A DNA stretch of 64,000 nucleotides from Gonocerus acuteangulatus (taxonomy: Eukaryota > Arthropoda > Insecta > Hemiptera > Coreidae). The translations under genes were made by a program, and so were the position numbers. Shown one piece after another: positions 1-10,533 of this stretch (position 1 is the first letter of the stretch; every line of letters begins with the position of its first letter). The DNA lies in assembly GCA_946811695.1 (NCBI GenBank), contig OX328123.1:44139871-44203870 (forward strand), given 5' to 3'. The notes under the pieces were generated by a model that saw nothing but the letters and a program-made list of their open reading frames with translations, ran no database searches and was not told where the DNA came from.

Positions 1-412
1 TAGGCGTTTGCACACTTCCGACTACGTCTTAACCCATTCGAGACCGATTGCACATATTTAGTGCAATTGATTCCTGAGGCTATAAGACAGCCTGCACGCT
101 GTGTGTGCAATAATAGTAATGAGCAATTATTAGTTATTCTGAGTAAACTAGTCGTCGAAATGTGATTTTTCTTGGACTAATGATATCTGTAAAGTACAGG
201 AAAAGAAAATTTAGCATTGGTCTTAATGTGTATCAAAAAATCTAAAAAGTATCTGTATTTTCATTCTACCTTACATTGTACACGTACCCAATCCGCTGTC
301 AAAAAAAAGTTTTCTGTAGAGCGAGTTACACACCTGCTGTGCAATGATCTTATTCGTGTGAATTCACGTACGAATTGGGTGATTTCCATTGTAAACATTT
401 TTTTTTTAATTA
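1..412. other. Unassigned sequence
   Basis: No gene, repeat or RNA signature was recognised here. The short open frame at 217-420 has no coding character that I can see. It may be unique sequence or an old, unrecognisable repeat. Confidence 0.4.
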
Positions 413-708
413 AAAATTAACAATATAAAAAAGGAAACAAATTTGGCTCTTAAAGACCGTGATCGAAAAAAATCGTCGTCTCGAATAGGTTCAATATCTT
501 TAAATGAAAATCGGTTGGAAAACAAGACAGCACAAAACCGAACAGAAGGAGTGAACCACCCAAAGGAAAAACACAAAACTAGCGAAATCGACAAAAAATA
601 AGTATCATATTTGATACCCTGCAAGGAGAAAGAAGAGCTGAGCCATCTGCCGAAATCCCTTGTAATGTCACCAGCACAGGAGACACAATCCGAAACAATA
701 AAACATTA
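413..708 (+). pseudogene. Coding-like stretch with one in-frame stop, unknown
   Basis: One frame is open from 413 to 597, has a TAA at 598-600, then stays open to a TAA at about 706-708. The predicted peptide is hydrophilic and rich in Lys, Glu, Ser and Asn on both sides of the internal stop, which gives it a coding look. There is no ATG near the start; a T-tract followed by an AG at 432-433 could be a splice acceptor. It could be a decayed transposon ORF1, a host exon with a nonsense change, or chance. No family is recognised. Confidence 0.2.
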
Positions 709-829
709 AGTATTAAAACCAATGCGTAATCTTTATCTTTCCTCTCTTTGACTGTAATCTACCTTTTAAGCTCCTATGGAGCACAAAACTTTCATTCCAT
801 AAGAAAATAAAATGTTTTAAACTTACAGC

Positions 830-1362
830 TATCAGGCTGTACCGTAAGAAATGTCTGTTTTGGACTTGCCGATTTCCTTCAAATGTCTTGAAACTGTCGT
901 GGCTCCTTCTCCGAGTTCTTTGGCATATTCCCTAGTTCTTTTTGATGGACAAGCTTCAACTCTTTCTTTCAGGTGGTCATTGTCAAGCTTGGTTTCTGGT
1001 CTTCCTCGCTCCTCGTTGTCAAGGCCAAATTTTCCACTTCGAAACCTGGAAAACCACAGGTAAACAGTTCGTTCATTCCCCGTTCCCTTCCCGAACAACG
1101 TGTTAATGTTCATACACGCCTCAGCAGCTCTATGACAGAGCTTAAATTCATAACGAAAAATAATACGGATTTCCGTTGAATTTTAATTTAAGTTAATTTA
1201 AGTTTTATTTTTTCTCGCAAGTTACTGATTAAATAATAGGAATAAAAGAGCTTTAATTCTATATGAATTACAATGATGTTGTTGTAAATAATGAAATAAA
1301 AAACGGAAAGGATTAAATCGCAAAGTAAACAAAACTGACATTTCATACGGTACAGCCTGATA
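830..1362 (-). mobile_element. Mariner element with internal deletion
   Basis: Both ends carry the same terminal inverted repeat of about 32 bp. It starts TATCAGGCTGTACCGTA at 830 and its reverse complement ends at 1362, with TA at both ends as expected for Tc1/mariner integration. A full mariner is about 1.3 kb; this copy is 533 bp. The transposase reads on the minus strand, and only its N-terminal DNA-binding half remains, running straight into the 3' inverted repeat, so the catalytic domain was lost by internal deletion. It seems to have inserted into an older copy of repeat Y, whose 3' part resumes at 1363. A second fragment of the same element lies at 10425-10533. Confidence 0.85.
832..1176 (-). 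pseudogene. Mariner transposase, N-terminal HTH fragment
   Basis: The minus-strand reading frame matches the mariner transposase N-terminus: an RYEFKLCHRAAEAC segment, a WFSRFRSG block, an RGRPE linker and a second helix-turn-helix ending SRHLKEIGK. Mariner transposases have about 345 residues, with a D,D34D catalytic domain after this region; that domain is absent. The codon where family members start (1174-1176) reads ACG rather than ATG, so the start is also lost. The first ATG in frame is internal, at 1113. The frame ends at a TGA formed inside the inverted repeat. It could still bind inverted repeats if expressed, but no promoter is evident, and it is best read as a dead fragment. Confidence 0.8.
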
Positions 1363-1510
1363 CTTCTACCACTAGGGGCGCTGTATCCAGCCTCTGGGTT
1401 GTTATGATTGTGGAATGTTTTACATATTTTTCTGGATCTATTAACTACTGTAATACCACGCATACACAACACTCTGGAAAAAAATTAAATAATAATTCAT
1501 ATTCCTGTTT
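1363..1510 (+). mobile_element. Remnant of repeat Y (3' part)
   Basis: The segment beginning with an 'actaggggcgctgta' block and continuing to 'actctggaa' resembles 29930-30060 inside Y1 and 57540-57600 inside Y2 (reverse). The mariner at 830-1362 abuts it, which suggests that mariner landed in an existing Y copy. Identity is moderate and judged by eye. Confidence 0.4.
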
Positions 1511-1651
1511 TTAACTTTTTTTTATTTTATTTTGATTTTTAAAGGCAATTCAACCACACAGGTCATTGTTGCCTATTTAATTTTATTGGAAAGTAATAAT
1601 TACCCAAAATGAAAATTCAAGGTAGCAATCAGATCATAAAAATATTTATAT

Positions 1652-1845
1652 ACATAGACACACATACACATACATACCCACATACATACGTATATATATA
1701 TATATATATGTATACACACATACTTATATATACATACACACACACACATACACACATATATATACACACATATACATACATACAGACACACACATACATA
1801 CATACACACGCACACATACATATACATACACTCACACATAAATAG
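1652..1845 (+). repeat. (CA)n/(TA)n microsatellite
   Basis: Compound simple repeat of ACACAT and TATA units. The open frames across it on both strands, rich in Tyr/Val/Cys/Met or His/Thr/Ile, are by-products of the repeat. Confidence 0.95.
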
Positions 1846-1994
1846 GTACATATAATTTAGACAGAAATGAAATAACTGTAGCAATAAAACTCATATACTT
1901 TCACACATTCACATATGCACAAGCAAAAAAATACAAATACTCAAGTATAGAAAACCGGGGATAAAAAACATTTCATGCGTACAAATTACAGCTC

Positions 1995-2965
1995 TTAATT
2001 AATTCAAAGCTCGCTGGGTGAACTCATGGTCGTCTCCAAGTATATCACAGAGAGGACCATGAATCCCCATTTCATTTCGAGCGGCTTCGTAGGCTCTACA
2101 TTAGGTGAATATATGTTTAATAGACATATCCTCACCAAAAACAGAACATTCAGGCCTGGACTCTCTTTTAAATAAGTAAGCATGGGTAAGATTGGTGTGT
2201 CCAATTCTTATTCTCGACAGAACCACCTCATCTCGCCTTGTGTTTTGAGATGAGGTTTTCCATGCCGAGATTGTGGATTTAATCTCCCTTAGCTTATTAT
2301 CTCTGTCTCGAAACCATTCATACTGCCATTTTGAGAGCATTAGATATTTTAGTTGTGCTACAGCATCTGACGGTAGGATGTGCGAGTATGGAATGCCTAC
2401 ATTAATGGCTTGTTTTGCAGCAAAATCCGCTTTATCTCTGCCTTTTATACCGTTGTGGCTAGGAATCCAGCAGAATATAACTTGTTGGCTTATTTTGCAA
2501 TGCAAATCTATTCCAATAATGAGGTCAGAGATGATCGCATTACGGGAATAAAAGTTCAGTAAAGAAAGGAGAGAAGATAATGAGTCAGTATATATCACTA
2601 ACTTACTATTATTTTCAATGAAACTATTAACGGCTTTGCTTAGTGCAAGTAATTCTGCTGTGTATATGGAAGATATAGCCGGAAGGGATATCATCTGTGT
2701 TCTGGTATTAGAGACATCCGACGCCGTCATTAGTTTTAGAGCCATCCGTGAATATCTCTATTGCTCCAGGATACTTCAACCTGATTCTATTGAATTCAGC
2801 TTGAAATATCGTAGGAACTCTCCTTTGATATATTTAGTCAATGAAAGATCAATTCTAAGACCTTGAAGAGTCCAAGGTTCGAAATTTGAGTATGTCAGCT
2901 GATGAAGTTTGCTTAGATCGAAATCTAAATCTGATAGTAATCTCATGGATCTGTGAATAAATTGG
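1995..2965 (-). pseudogene. Jockey-like non-LTR retrotransposon, RNase H/C-terminal pseudogene
   Basis: The minus strand encodes the RNase H domain and C-terminus of a Jockey-superfamily ORF2. Visible motifs in order: IEIFTDGSKT (about 2735-2765, first catalytic Asp), YTAELLAL (Glu), VIYTDSLSSL (Asp), WIPSHNGIKGRDKAD, then a KLREIK...RIGHTNLTHAYL block and a CxxFGED...IKHIFT zinc-finger-like tail. An in-frame TAA at 2111-2113 stands where family members have Glu before the final Cys. The frame then continues to a natural stop near 1999-2001. At least two frameshifts are needed upstream (about 2710-2720 and 2815-2825). Recognisable sequence fades near 2965, so the RT and endonuclease parts are missing (5' truncation). 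A related fragment is at 53124-54100. Confidence 0.8.
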
Positions 2966-3903
2966 TTGCTGTTAACAAAATTATTGTTTTAAATTAAATA
3001 AATGCACCGGAAGTTCTCGTGTACAGGATGAGAAGGGGAAGTAATTATTTTTACAAGGTAATTGTTTTTAACTTTTATCAGTATCTGTTCCCTTGTTCTG
3101 ATGCACGGAAATCGTTGACTTCAAACCTTGATTTAAAAAAAAACAAAAATCGTCAATGCTATCAATTTGTTCCGAAAAGAAGCGATAATTTATCTGCACT
3201 AAATCAATCTTTGCTTTTGGTATTTGTGAAAAGCAAGCCAACAGCTGATGATTGGGTGGGAGATCACCACTCTGACTGATTGCTATATGATAAGAACAGA
3301 CAGCTCAATCTCGCTCATCTACCACTACGCTCTCCTCTACTTCTACTCTAATATCCTTCTCAATGATATTTTGATTTTCTTTTCTGTCTTAATCAGAACG
3401 TTCATCTAACCAAAATAGGTTTGGTTTAATGAACATTTTGGATGAATGGGATGTTTTATTATCAAAGCACTCCATCAGTTTGAGTATTTTTCTCAACAGT
3501 TAATGAATTTCACCATTTTTGACAAACGCTATGGCGAAAGCCAACGATTTCAACAGAAACTATGTACTTTCTTGTTGGTGAGGAATGGGTATCTGTGAGT
3601 TTACCGTGCCTCATACCGTGATTCTCAACCTTGCAAGGACTATTTCTTCTTCGCGATTGTGTTCCCTTGTGGATAAAAGGTTTTATATATCTTGATTTAT
3701 TTGCCACAATTTTTTGGGTATTGGCTTCAAATATTACAATAAATATAGGCAAGTATTTCTTTTTCTTTAAAAAACATTTATTTTTTTAAAGAAAAGGAAA
3801 TATTCGTTATCTCACTTCTGTAGCTTGAATATGTGCCTATGACGACATAGTCTTCTCGTATGAAATGTGTCTTTTTCCTCTACTCATGACGGAATTTTTT
3901 AAA
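2966..3903. other. Unassigned sequence before Helitron A
   Basis: No gene or repeat was recognised. Short open frames (3019-3279 plus, 3510-3752 minus) have no family resemblance that I can see. Confidence 0.4.
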
Positions 3904-4649
3904 TCTATATACATAAAAATCACTTGTCTTTCTGTTTGTCTGTATGTTTGTTTGTTCCTTATACAAATCCACACCGTTTGACTGATATTGACCAAACTTA
4001 ACATAGGTACGTCTTGATCCGGGAAAGGGCAAAATATTCTAGGATTCACAGTTTAGAAGTTACGAGGTCGAAACTGTCATATACAGAAGAGTTTATAGTC
4101 AGAAATCAGCATTTTTGTTCTAGTGTTGCCCCTTCTTCTAAGAAGAAGGGCAATACAAAACTTTTTTGTGCGAAAAGTTTTTCTTTTGCAAAATAACTTT
4201 TTAGTTTTAACCTTTGTTTGTTTACTTAAATAATAGGTTTATATTCTCAGAGTTTGGACAAGATCAATTTTCTTAATATCAGATCAATTTTCTTCATATC
4301 AAATCAATTTCAATTTGATTGCCTAGAGCAACACTGGGCTCTAACCAGAATATGGAGTAATATCATAAAAATGTTCTGTGTTTATCTAATCATAATTTGG
4401 ACTAATATCATATGATTAAATATTCATGTTTCTATTCAGAATTTTAATAATTTCAATGCTTTTGTTGAGAGGTAGTTTTTTATCTCTTTAGTAAAGAAGG
4501 AAGGTTGCAATGTCGGTTGTAATAAAGTGATTATGTGGTGTTCGTGTGTTGAAGTAAAGTTTGTACTGGTATTTGATGGAGAGGGTTGTAGTATGTGTAA
4601 AAACGCTTAACTTTGTTTTTGAAACTGATGAAGTGTGTAAATGTCATTG

Positions 4650-4815
4650 AAAAGGCAAGGAGACCAAAGTTGGTGATGATTGGGATCAGCAGGCCTTAAG
4701 GAAACAGTTTGAATTTCTTTGTGATTTGACAACAGCCTATGACATAATTCAGAAATTTGATAGTTTGCACCTAAAGGAATCAACAGCATTGCAAATTGTA
4801 TGTAGAAACTTCAGA
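4650..4815 (+). pseudogene. Possible Copia gag remnant
   Basis: One frame gives a hydrophilic peptide (KETKVGDDWDQQALRKQFEF and on through a LHLKESTALQ segment). It lies just upstream of the Copia integrase remnant and its length and composition would suit the helical Gag of Ty1-copia. Resemblance to a specific Gag is weak, so this rests mainly on position. Confidence 0.3.
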
Positions 4816-4984
4816 TTATGTTAAAAAAATAAAATTCAAACAACTGAAATGAAACATCAAGAAATGTAAGTTTTGGGAGAACTTCAAGTGCATTTAAGGC
4901 AGTAAAGAATCAGTTTATCTGGACATGCTATAAATTTATAAAACTTGTATTGTAAACTGAATCGTGTCCCTTTTGAAAACAATA

Positions 4985-5925
4985 GGAAGGAAAACAATAG
5001 GAGTCTCGAAAGGTGAAAAATATTTTGTTTCATTTATAGATGATTATAGTAAGATTGCTAGGATTTAAACTATTAAACCTAAAACAGAAGTTTTTAATTC
5101 CTTTGTTCAATAAGTAAGAGGTTGAAAACTTAGGAAATAAGAGAATTGGTATTATGAGATGTGAAATTTCTAAGGAATATTTAAATAGTAAGATTTATGA
5201 CTTTACAAAAAAAAAAAGGTATAAAAATTAATCCCTGCCTCATATATGTTCATGAACTAAACGGTGTGATTCACTAGAACAATTATGAATATATCTCATT
5301 GTTTACTAGCAGAAGCTATTGTAGAAAGAAATGTTGGCCAGAAATTGTCTGTGCTGCAACTTATTTGAAAAATCGCTGTTTAGGTAACACCATTGAGAAT
5401 AAAATAACCTATGAAATATTTTTTGGAAAGAAACCAGATGTTTCCAACTTTAATTTATATGGTAGTAAAGATTGTGTTACGAAACCAGAACAAATAATAA
5501 CTTCTAAATGGGATAAAATGGTGAATATGTGCATTTCAATCGGTTATTGTGAAGTGGGATATAAAGTACTTTTGAATAATAAAATCATTGTCGCTAGGCA
5601 TGTTGATGTTATCCAAGAAAACATAAGCTGTATTGGATTGGCTGAGGGTGAATCTGATAAAGATCAAGTGTGATTGTGATTTTTGGGTAAAAGCTATGGA
5701 TAGAGAAATAGATAGTTTGAAACAAAATAATGATATCAAATGGGTCTAAATGTTGAACAGATGGATGTAGAGACTATATTCTTAAATGATCATTTAGAAG
5801 GAAAATCCACCACTGGTTTTCTTACTAGGTTATTTAGTAATGTATTATACTGGAAATCGAGAAAGCAAAAAGATGTTACAGAAGAGTCTACATATGCAGA
5901 ATATGTAGCTTTAAGTGAAGTTTAA
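4985..5925 (+). pseudogene. Ty1-copia pol pseudogene: integrase plus RT/RNase H scraps
   Basis: In order: integrase core (FVSFIDDYSKIARI near 5025-5070, first catalytic Asp region; a degenerate block at 5150-5180; a VHELNGV segment near 5250), then TIMNISHCLLAEAIVER (5280-5330), then after a frameshift a long open stretch (5299-5673) with WPEIVCAATYLKNR, YEIFFGKKPDVSNF and YGSK, typical of the integrase C-terminal GKGY-like region. After 5690 a piece of RT remains (NVEQMDVETIFLN near 5750), joined directly to the RNase H end (STTGFLTRLF...STYAEYVALSE, ending 5925). The RT catalytic core is missing, so an internal deletion joined the two parts. Several stops and shifts make it inactive. No LTRs were found around it. 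Confidence 0.8.
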
Positions 5926-6439
5926 AGTTCCAAGATTCTCCAAAAAGATAGAGCTTTTTGTTTTATACATAATGAACTCCAAAAACATAAAGATTTTTTT
6001 TTTTTTTTTTTTTAACTCCTTTGTAAACAATGTCATTTTGTAAGGGACTTAAATTTATGAACTTAAAATTAATCCTCTTACATACATATGCAAATATTAA
6101 CTAATTTTTTTTATTCGCATATCGATAGATGTACATAATAAATTACATACATGTTTATATTCATACAAATTAATGTATATAAATTAATTAATTTTCACCA
6201 TTATTTTATTATTATTATTAATATTTCTTTTGTATGCTATATTTTTTTTTTACAGATGAATTAATGTATTAAATATTATTTTTATAAGAAGAGGAAGTCA
6301 CGTGAATTGTGGTGTTTTAATAAATAAATAAGTAATTAAATTTTCCATGCAATTTTTTATTAATTTAATATCTATTATATTCTGACATATGCTTTCTTTT
6401 GTCTGAGATAGTTATATCCTTTGACTGTCACTATCTAGT

Positions 6440-7082
6440 CGGATAGCTGGTAACGCAAATTTCATGAAGTATTTTATGCACCTTGGAATTTTGCTGTATT
6501 GCATCTCGTGGGAAGGTGAGGCATATATGAGTTTCCTGGACCATAGGGGAAAAAATATGTCACAAAAATAGTATTTTATTCAGACGCCAACAATCTTTAA
6601 TGTATAGTTAAGGCATGTTGCTTTATTTCTAGAACTACCACAACTGTCCTGTCCTTATGATTGGTGCTCTCACTCTTACAATCACACGCAGTGTATTGCA
6701 GTATATCATCGGCTAAATTTATCTTCATGTTTGCTGATTACTAAACCTCAGAAAAAGTGTCTGCCCTTTTGTAATTATTTTGAATTATGGTGTTTAAATA
6801 GCGGTGTGAAGAAGAAACTTCATTTAATATTACAAAAAACCCACTTAGTTTTTTTTTTATATATGTTATCCCCCTTAAAAGTGTCTGCCTTATATATTAT
6901 TCATTATAGAATTGCCTTCATTTTACATTAAAGAATTATGGCTTCTGAATAAAACACTATTTTTGGCCCATAGTTTGTTACTGATTACCTGATTACCTTT
7001 TTATCTACCCTAGAGATCCACTATAGCAAAATTTCAAGGTGCATAAAACACTTGAAAAGTGTGTTACCAGCTCTTGAACTAA
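6440..7082. mobile_element. TIR element inserted in Helitron A
   Basis: Inverted ends of about 60 bp: AGCTGGTAACGCAAATTTC near 6444 and a matching arm ending near 7070, each containing TTTTATGCACCTTG. Helitron B lacks this block at the equivalent place, where 'cctctgactatt' joins directly to 'ccattatttaaatac' on its minus strand, so B supplies an empty site. No transposase is present. Superfamily unknown; no clear target duplication beyond 'cta'. Confidence 0.6.
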
Positions 7083-7726
7083 ATGTTTAAATACGGTTGC
7101 AATTCTGGTAAAAATATTGTTGCTCGCCAAATCAATGTCGTTATTGAAATTCCCAAATACCTTTAATTCATTTTTGTCCATAACTGCAAGAAAAATATCT
7201 TAAATTTGTTTTTCTTCTTAGATGCCTCTATTTCCTTTGATAGAAGGACTATCCTTATAGAAGACCTCATGAACCATAAAATTCGAAACAGAAGCTTTAA
7301 TAGAAAGGAAAAAAAAGTGAACGAAAATATGTGAATGTGTATTTGTAACAACAAACTATGTTTTTAATAATAATTTTTGGCATAAATAACATAAACCCTG
7401 CACCACTTACCTACTTTTTCATTCATAAAAAAAAACTCAGTTACGGATTGTTACATGAACAGGTAAACAGTATAACATATTAATATTATATTTGCCCAAG
7501 GTTGAGGTTTTAGCTTTAAGTGCGAACCCCTAAAAATAAATAAATATTATATTTAAAAAAAAACAATAAAATTAAAGAATATAGTTTCAGTTATAATTAT
7601 TACAACTTATAACTAATCATAACCTTAATTAAATGCCTCAATTTTATTGCTATTTATTTATGGACCACACATTTTTTTTTTCTTTATAAAAATTAAACAC
7701 AGGGAGTTTGGTTTGGATTTTCTTTA

Positions 7727-7865
7727 AAACGGTATTGCAATTAAATGATTTGGAATCATTTAATTGTAATACCATTTTGAAATAAGGGTACTTTTTTAAA
7801 TAAGTATACTTTTTAAAATAAGGGTACTTTTTAAAAATAGTATACTTTTTAAAATAAGGGTTAAT
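7727..7865. repeat. Imperfect palindrome plus short tandem array
   Basis: Positions 7727-7778 form an inverted repeat (arms of about 25 bp centred on 'ttggaa') and 7781-7865 hold three to four copies of an AATAAGGGTACTTTTTAAA-like unit. Helitron B keeps only one arm of the palindrome, so it arose or was lost in one lineage. Confidence 0.7.
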
Positions 7866-7999
7866 TTATTTTCCACCCCACTTTCACTAAAAAAATTGGA
7901 AAATAATATTTTCATCTGAGCTCTCAATTTATAATCTTATATTCTCATAATTTGGAGAAATATCATATAATCAATCATTTTTTAAAATATATAATATAA

Positions 8000-8122
8000 A
8001 GTAGGCATACCATGGAAGCTGGGTTACAACTATTTAATATGAAGCATTTGTAGCATGGTACGCCCCGGCTACAGATATTTAATATAAATTAGGTGTAGCA
8101 TTGCACACCGGGTAACAGCTAG
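8000..8122 (+). repeat. Triplicated Helitron 3' hairpin unit
   Basis: Three consecutive units of about 45 bp each contain a GGTGTAGCATGGCACACC-like hairpin, a GGGTTACA/GGCTACAG/GGTAACAG step and an AT-rich link. Only the last ends in CTAG. Helitron B has the same triplicate at 43343-43480. Confidence 0.7.
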
Positions 8123-8123
8123 T

Positions 8124-8184
8124 ATTTCTATAAATCTTTATCGCTCCTACTTAGTAGACACCGAAAATGCCACCCGTTATAATT

Positions 8185-8275
<91 letters not shown>

Positions 8276-8732
8276 GGAGAGAGAGAGAGGGAGAGTTTTT
8301 GTTTTTTCGTCACGAAACTTGGTATATAGCGTTCTCATAGCAAACTAATCATCAAATTCGGTCTACCGGGACGGAGACATAAAACACTAATTTGGCCATG
8401 TCAGCCAAAGTTTTTGTTATATTCCACTGAAATTTGGTATTCCTTGTGATCATCTAATGAGAAAAATACGCTGTAAAAATAAACTAAATCGATCTATTGG
8501 AAGATTACTTTGTGCTTTGTTTAAAGAGAATTTGCCTGGGAAACGTACGTTGATAAAACTGCTAGTAGGAGCGCCTCTGTCTTGATATTACTTCTAACTT
8601 TTACCACTTGGGGTGCTTTATCCCGTCAGATAAGAAGTTTTGCTGTACTTATTAAGTTGTTTTGCACCTTTTATACAAAAAACTCTGGAAGGAAATGAAT
8701 TGAAAAATTAATAATTGTTAAAGTTACCACCC
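8124..8732 (+). mobile_element. Repeat Y fragment (Y3)
   Basis: Starts in 'aaatctttatcg' and runs through a (TA)n(GA)n tract to the 'acgaaacttggtatatagcg' block and the TTTGGCCATG block, matching the interior of Y1 (29160-29470 and 29930-30060). The Y 5' hairpin end is absent; it directly follows the Helitron A end, and the 3' terminal hairpin was not found. Confidence 0.6.
8188..8296. repeat. (TA)n followed by (GA)n microsatellite
   Basis: Compound dinucleotide tract at the same internal position where Y1 and Y2 have (TA)n, so the tract belongs to the element and has expanded. Confidence 0.95.
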
Positions 8733-8862
8733 TTTTCTAGCCAGGATATGGCTGATGCCTTTTCTTTGTTCGAAAGAAAAGCCACCACCCCATATTGGGA
8801 ATCGAACATATGACCATTGGCACGGAGTTTTAAGTCTTAACACTCACGGCCACCGGGCCTCC
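8733..8862 (-). mobile_element. tRNA-related SINE fragment (S3)
   Basis: Read on the minus strand, a GGTGGCCGTGAGTGTTAAGA segment resembles the D-arm/box A of a type-II (Leu/Ser-like) tRNA. About 45 bases later TGTTCGATTCCCA matches box B. The anticodon and acceptor arms do not fold into a tRNA, and the fragment continues into non-tRNA sequence, so it is a SINE head, not a gene. Confidence 0.5.
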
Positions 8863-9048
8863 AAACAGTTGCTTGCTTATTAAAAATGTGAAAGCTCAGA
8901 ACTATTCATGTTTTAGCGCGGTTCCTCCCTCCCCCATAGGGAGGAACCCCGCTTATAAGGTTGATACAATAAAACAATCCGGAAGTGCCGACAAGAAAAT
9001 TTCGCGTTTCAGAACCCCTAGAGACCGAAAATAACGGTGGTTCAAATT

Positions 9049-9101
<53 letters not shown>

Positions 9102-9938
9102 TTATTTATATATATATATATTTGTCTGTTCGCTCATTTCTGGCTTCCCTGATGGTCCGATTTTGATGAAATTTGGTACACAAATCTGTCGTCCAATTTG
9201 AAAGGTCAAGTTCGTTAACCAGCAAAATCCGCCCACAGGAAGATGGCATTTGGGGCGAAATTCGCGCAAAAAAAATCGTAAAGCTTACGTTTTTGAGTTC
9301 ATAAGCTTGTAAGTACTCTTTTTATAGGCTTCTTGGGCTAGGAAAACGAATGGAACCATTTTCAAGGCGATAGCTTTAACCGTTTTCGAGAAAACTGAAA
9401 AAATAATTTTTGAATGCCGTTTTTGGTTTGGGTACTTAGAATCATGGGATTCAGTTGAAACATTTACTGCATGTTCTACTTTCATTAAAACTAATATTTT
9501 GAAATTTTGGTTGCGTTTGGAGTTAAGGAAGGGTTAGAATAAAATAATTTATTAACAGACATAAAAAAGTTTTCGTAACTTTGTATACTTTCCTTAATAT
9601 CTCGAAAAAGGTTGAGAATTTGGGAAAAGGAAGAACACCATTAGAAAGCTTACTAAATGTTCTACAAAAAAGGTTCTAATGAAAGTTTTGATTAGGCGAT
9701 GTCAATCGGAGAAATAAGTGCTTAAAACTTTAAAGTAATTGATTTCGCTTATTCGAACTGTTCTTTTTGTCTTTGATTTTGATACTTAAAATTATGGGAT
9801 TCAGTTGAAACATTTTCTGCATGTTTGAATTTCATCAACACTAATATGTTAAAATTTTGGTTACGTTTGGAGCTAAGGAAGGATTAGAATAAAATATTTT
9901 ATTAACAGACATGAAATGTTTTGGGAACTTCGTTCCCT

Positions 9939-9940
<2 letters not shown>

Positions 9941-9971
<31 letters not shown>

Positions 9972-10133
9972 GGCTCATCTACATCTAGGTCATTAGCGCC
10001 GACATCCAGGGTTTAGCGAGGAATTTTACCAGCGAGCCGTGGGATGATAAAATTCCTGCCGGAGGTTGGGAATCGAACCCACCATCTCCCGCTTATGAAT
10101 CCAAGGCGCTAGCCATTAGACCACGGGAGACCC
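9941..10133 (-). mobile_element. tRNA-derived SINE (Glu-like head), near full length
   Basis: On the minus strand: GGTCTCCCGTGGTCTAATGG (tRNA-Glu-like 5' end with box A), GGTTCGATTCCCA (box B), then a body with GGCGCTAATGACC and ATGAGCCGT, and an A-tail. Flanks 'cgttccctaat' (9931-9941) and 'cattccctaat' (10137-10147) form an 11-bp near-perfect target duplication. It sits in X1. Relatives: 60936-61108, 61792-61932 and several 3' fragments. Transcription would be from an internal pol III promoter. Confidence 0.85.
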
Positions 10134-10424
10134 CTACATTCCCTAATATCTCGAAGACGGTTAGGAATATTGGTAAACGGAGGGTTACCATGCGAAAGCT
10201 TACTAAATGTTCTACAAAAAAGATTCTGAAACAATTTTTGATTAGGCTGATGTCAATCGGAGAAATAAGTGCTTAAACTTTGAAGTAATTGATTTCGTTT
10301 ATTCGAACGGTTCTTTTTGTTTGTTTTTATTCTTTGTTATTTTTTAATTGCTTCAAGTTGGATAATGTATTTGACAATAAAACAGATTAATTAAAATAAG
10401 AAAAACAATTCATTGTTAAAAATA

Positions 10425-10533
10425 TATCAGGCTGTACCTTATGAAATGTCAGTTTTGGATTTGTCGATTTCCTTCAAATGTCTTGAAACTGTCGAGGCTC
10501 CTACTCCGAGAACTTTGGCATATCCCTAGTGTT
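10425..10533 (-). mobile_element. Mariner fragment
   Basis: Nearly the same 109 bases as the left end of the mariner at 830: inverted repeat TATCAGGCTGTACC, then the reverse-encoded HTH segment (KEIGKS...). The other end is missing. Confidence 0.8.

Larger units (their letters stand above)
3904..8122 (+). mobile_element. Helitron A (non-autonomous, carries Copia fragment)
   Basis: The left end reads A|TCTATATACATAAAAATCAC at 3903-3923 and the right end is a hairpin (GGTGT/ACACC) followed by CTAG|T at 8119-8123. This is the 5'-TC, 3'-CTRR, insertion-between-A-and-T signature of Helitrons. Helitron B (43343-51712, minus) shares the 5' end over hundreds of bases, the Copia fragment, the 6330-6430 segment and the last 600 bp, so both come from one family. 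No Rep/helicase gene is visible, so movement would need an autonomous helper. It differs from B by a 640-bp TIR insertion at 6440-7082 and lacks the S1 SINE. Confidence 0.75.

Noticed and set aside
1600..1884. Tyr/Val/Cys/Met-rich and Thr/His/Tyr-rich open frames
   Set aside because: Translation of a CA/TA microsatellite on both strands.
4985..5925. LTRs flanking the Copia fragments
   Set aside because: No direct repeats with TG...CA ends were found around either Copia piece; they are internal fragments inside Helitrons.
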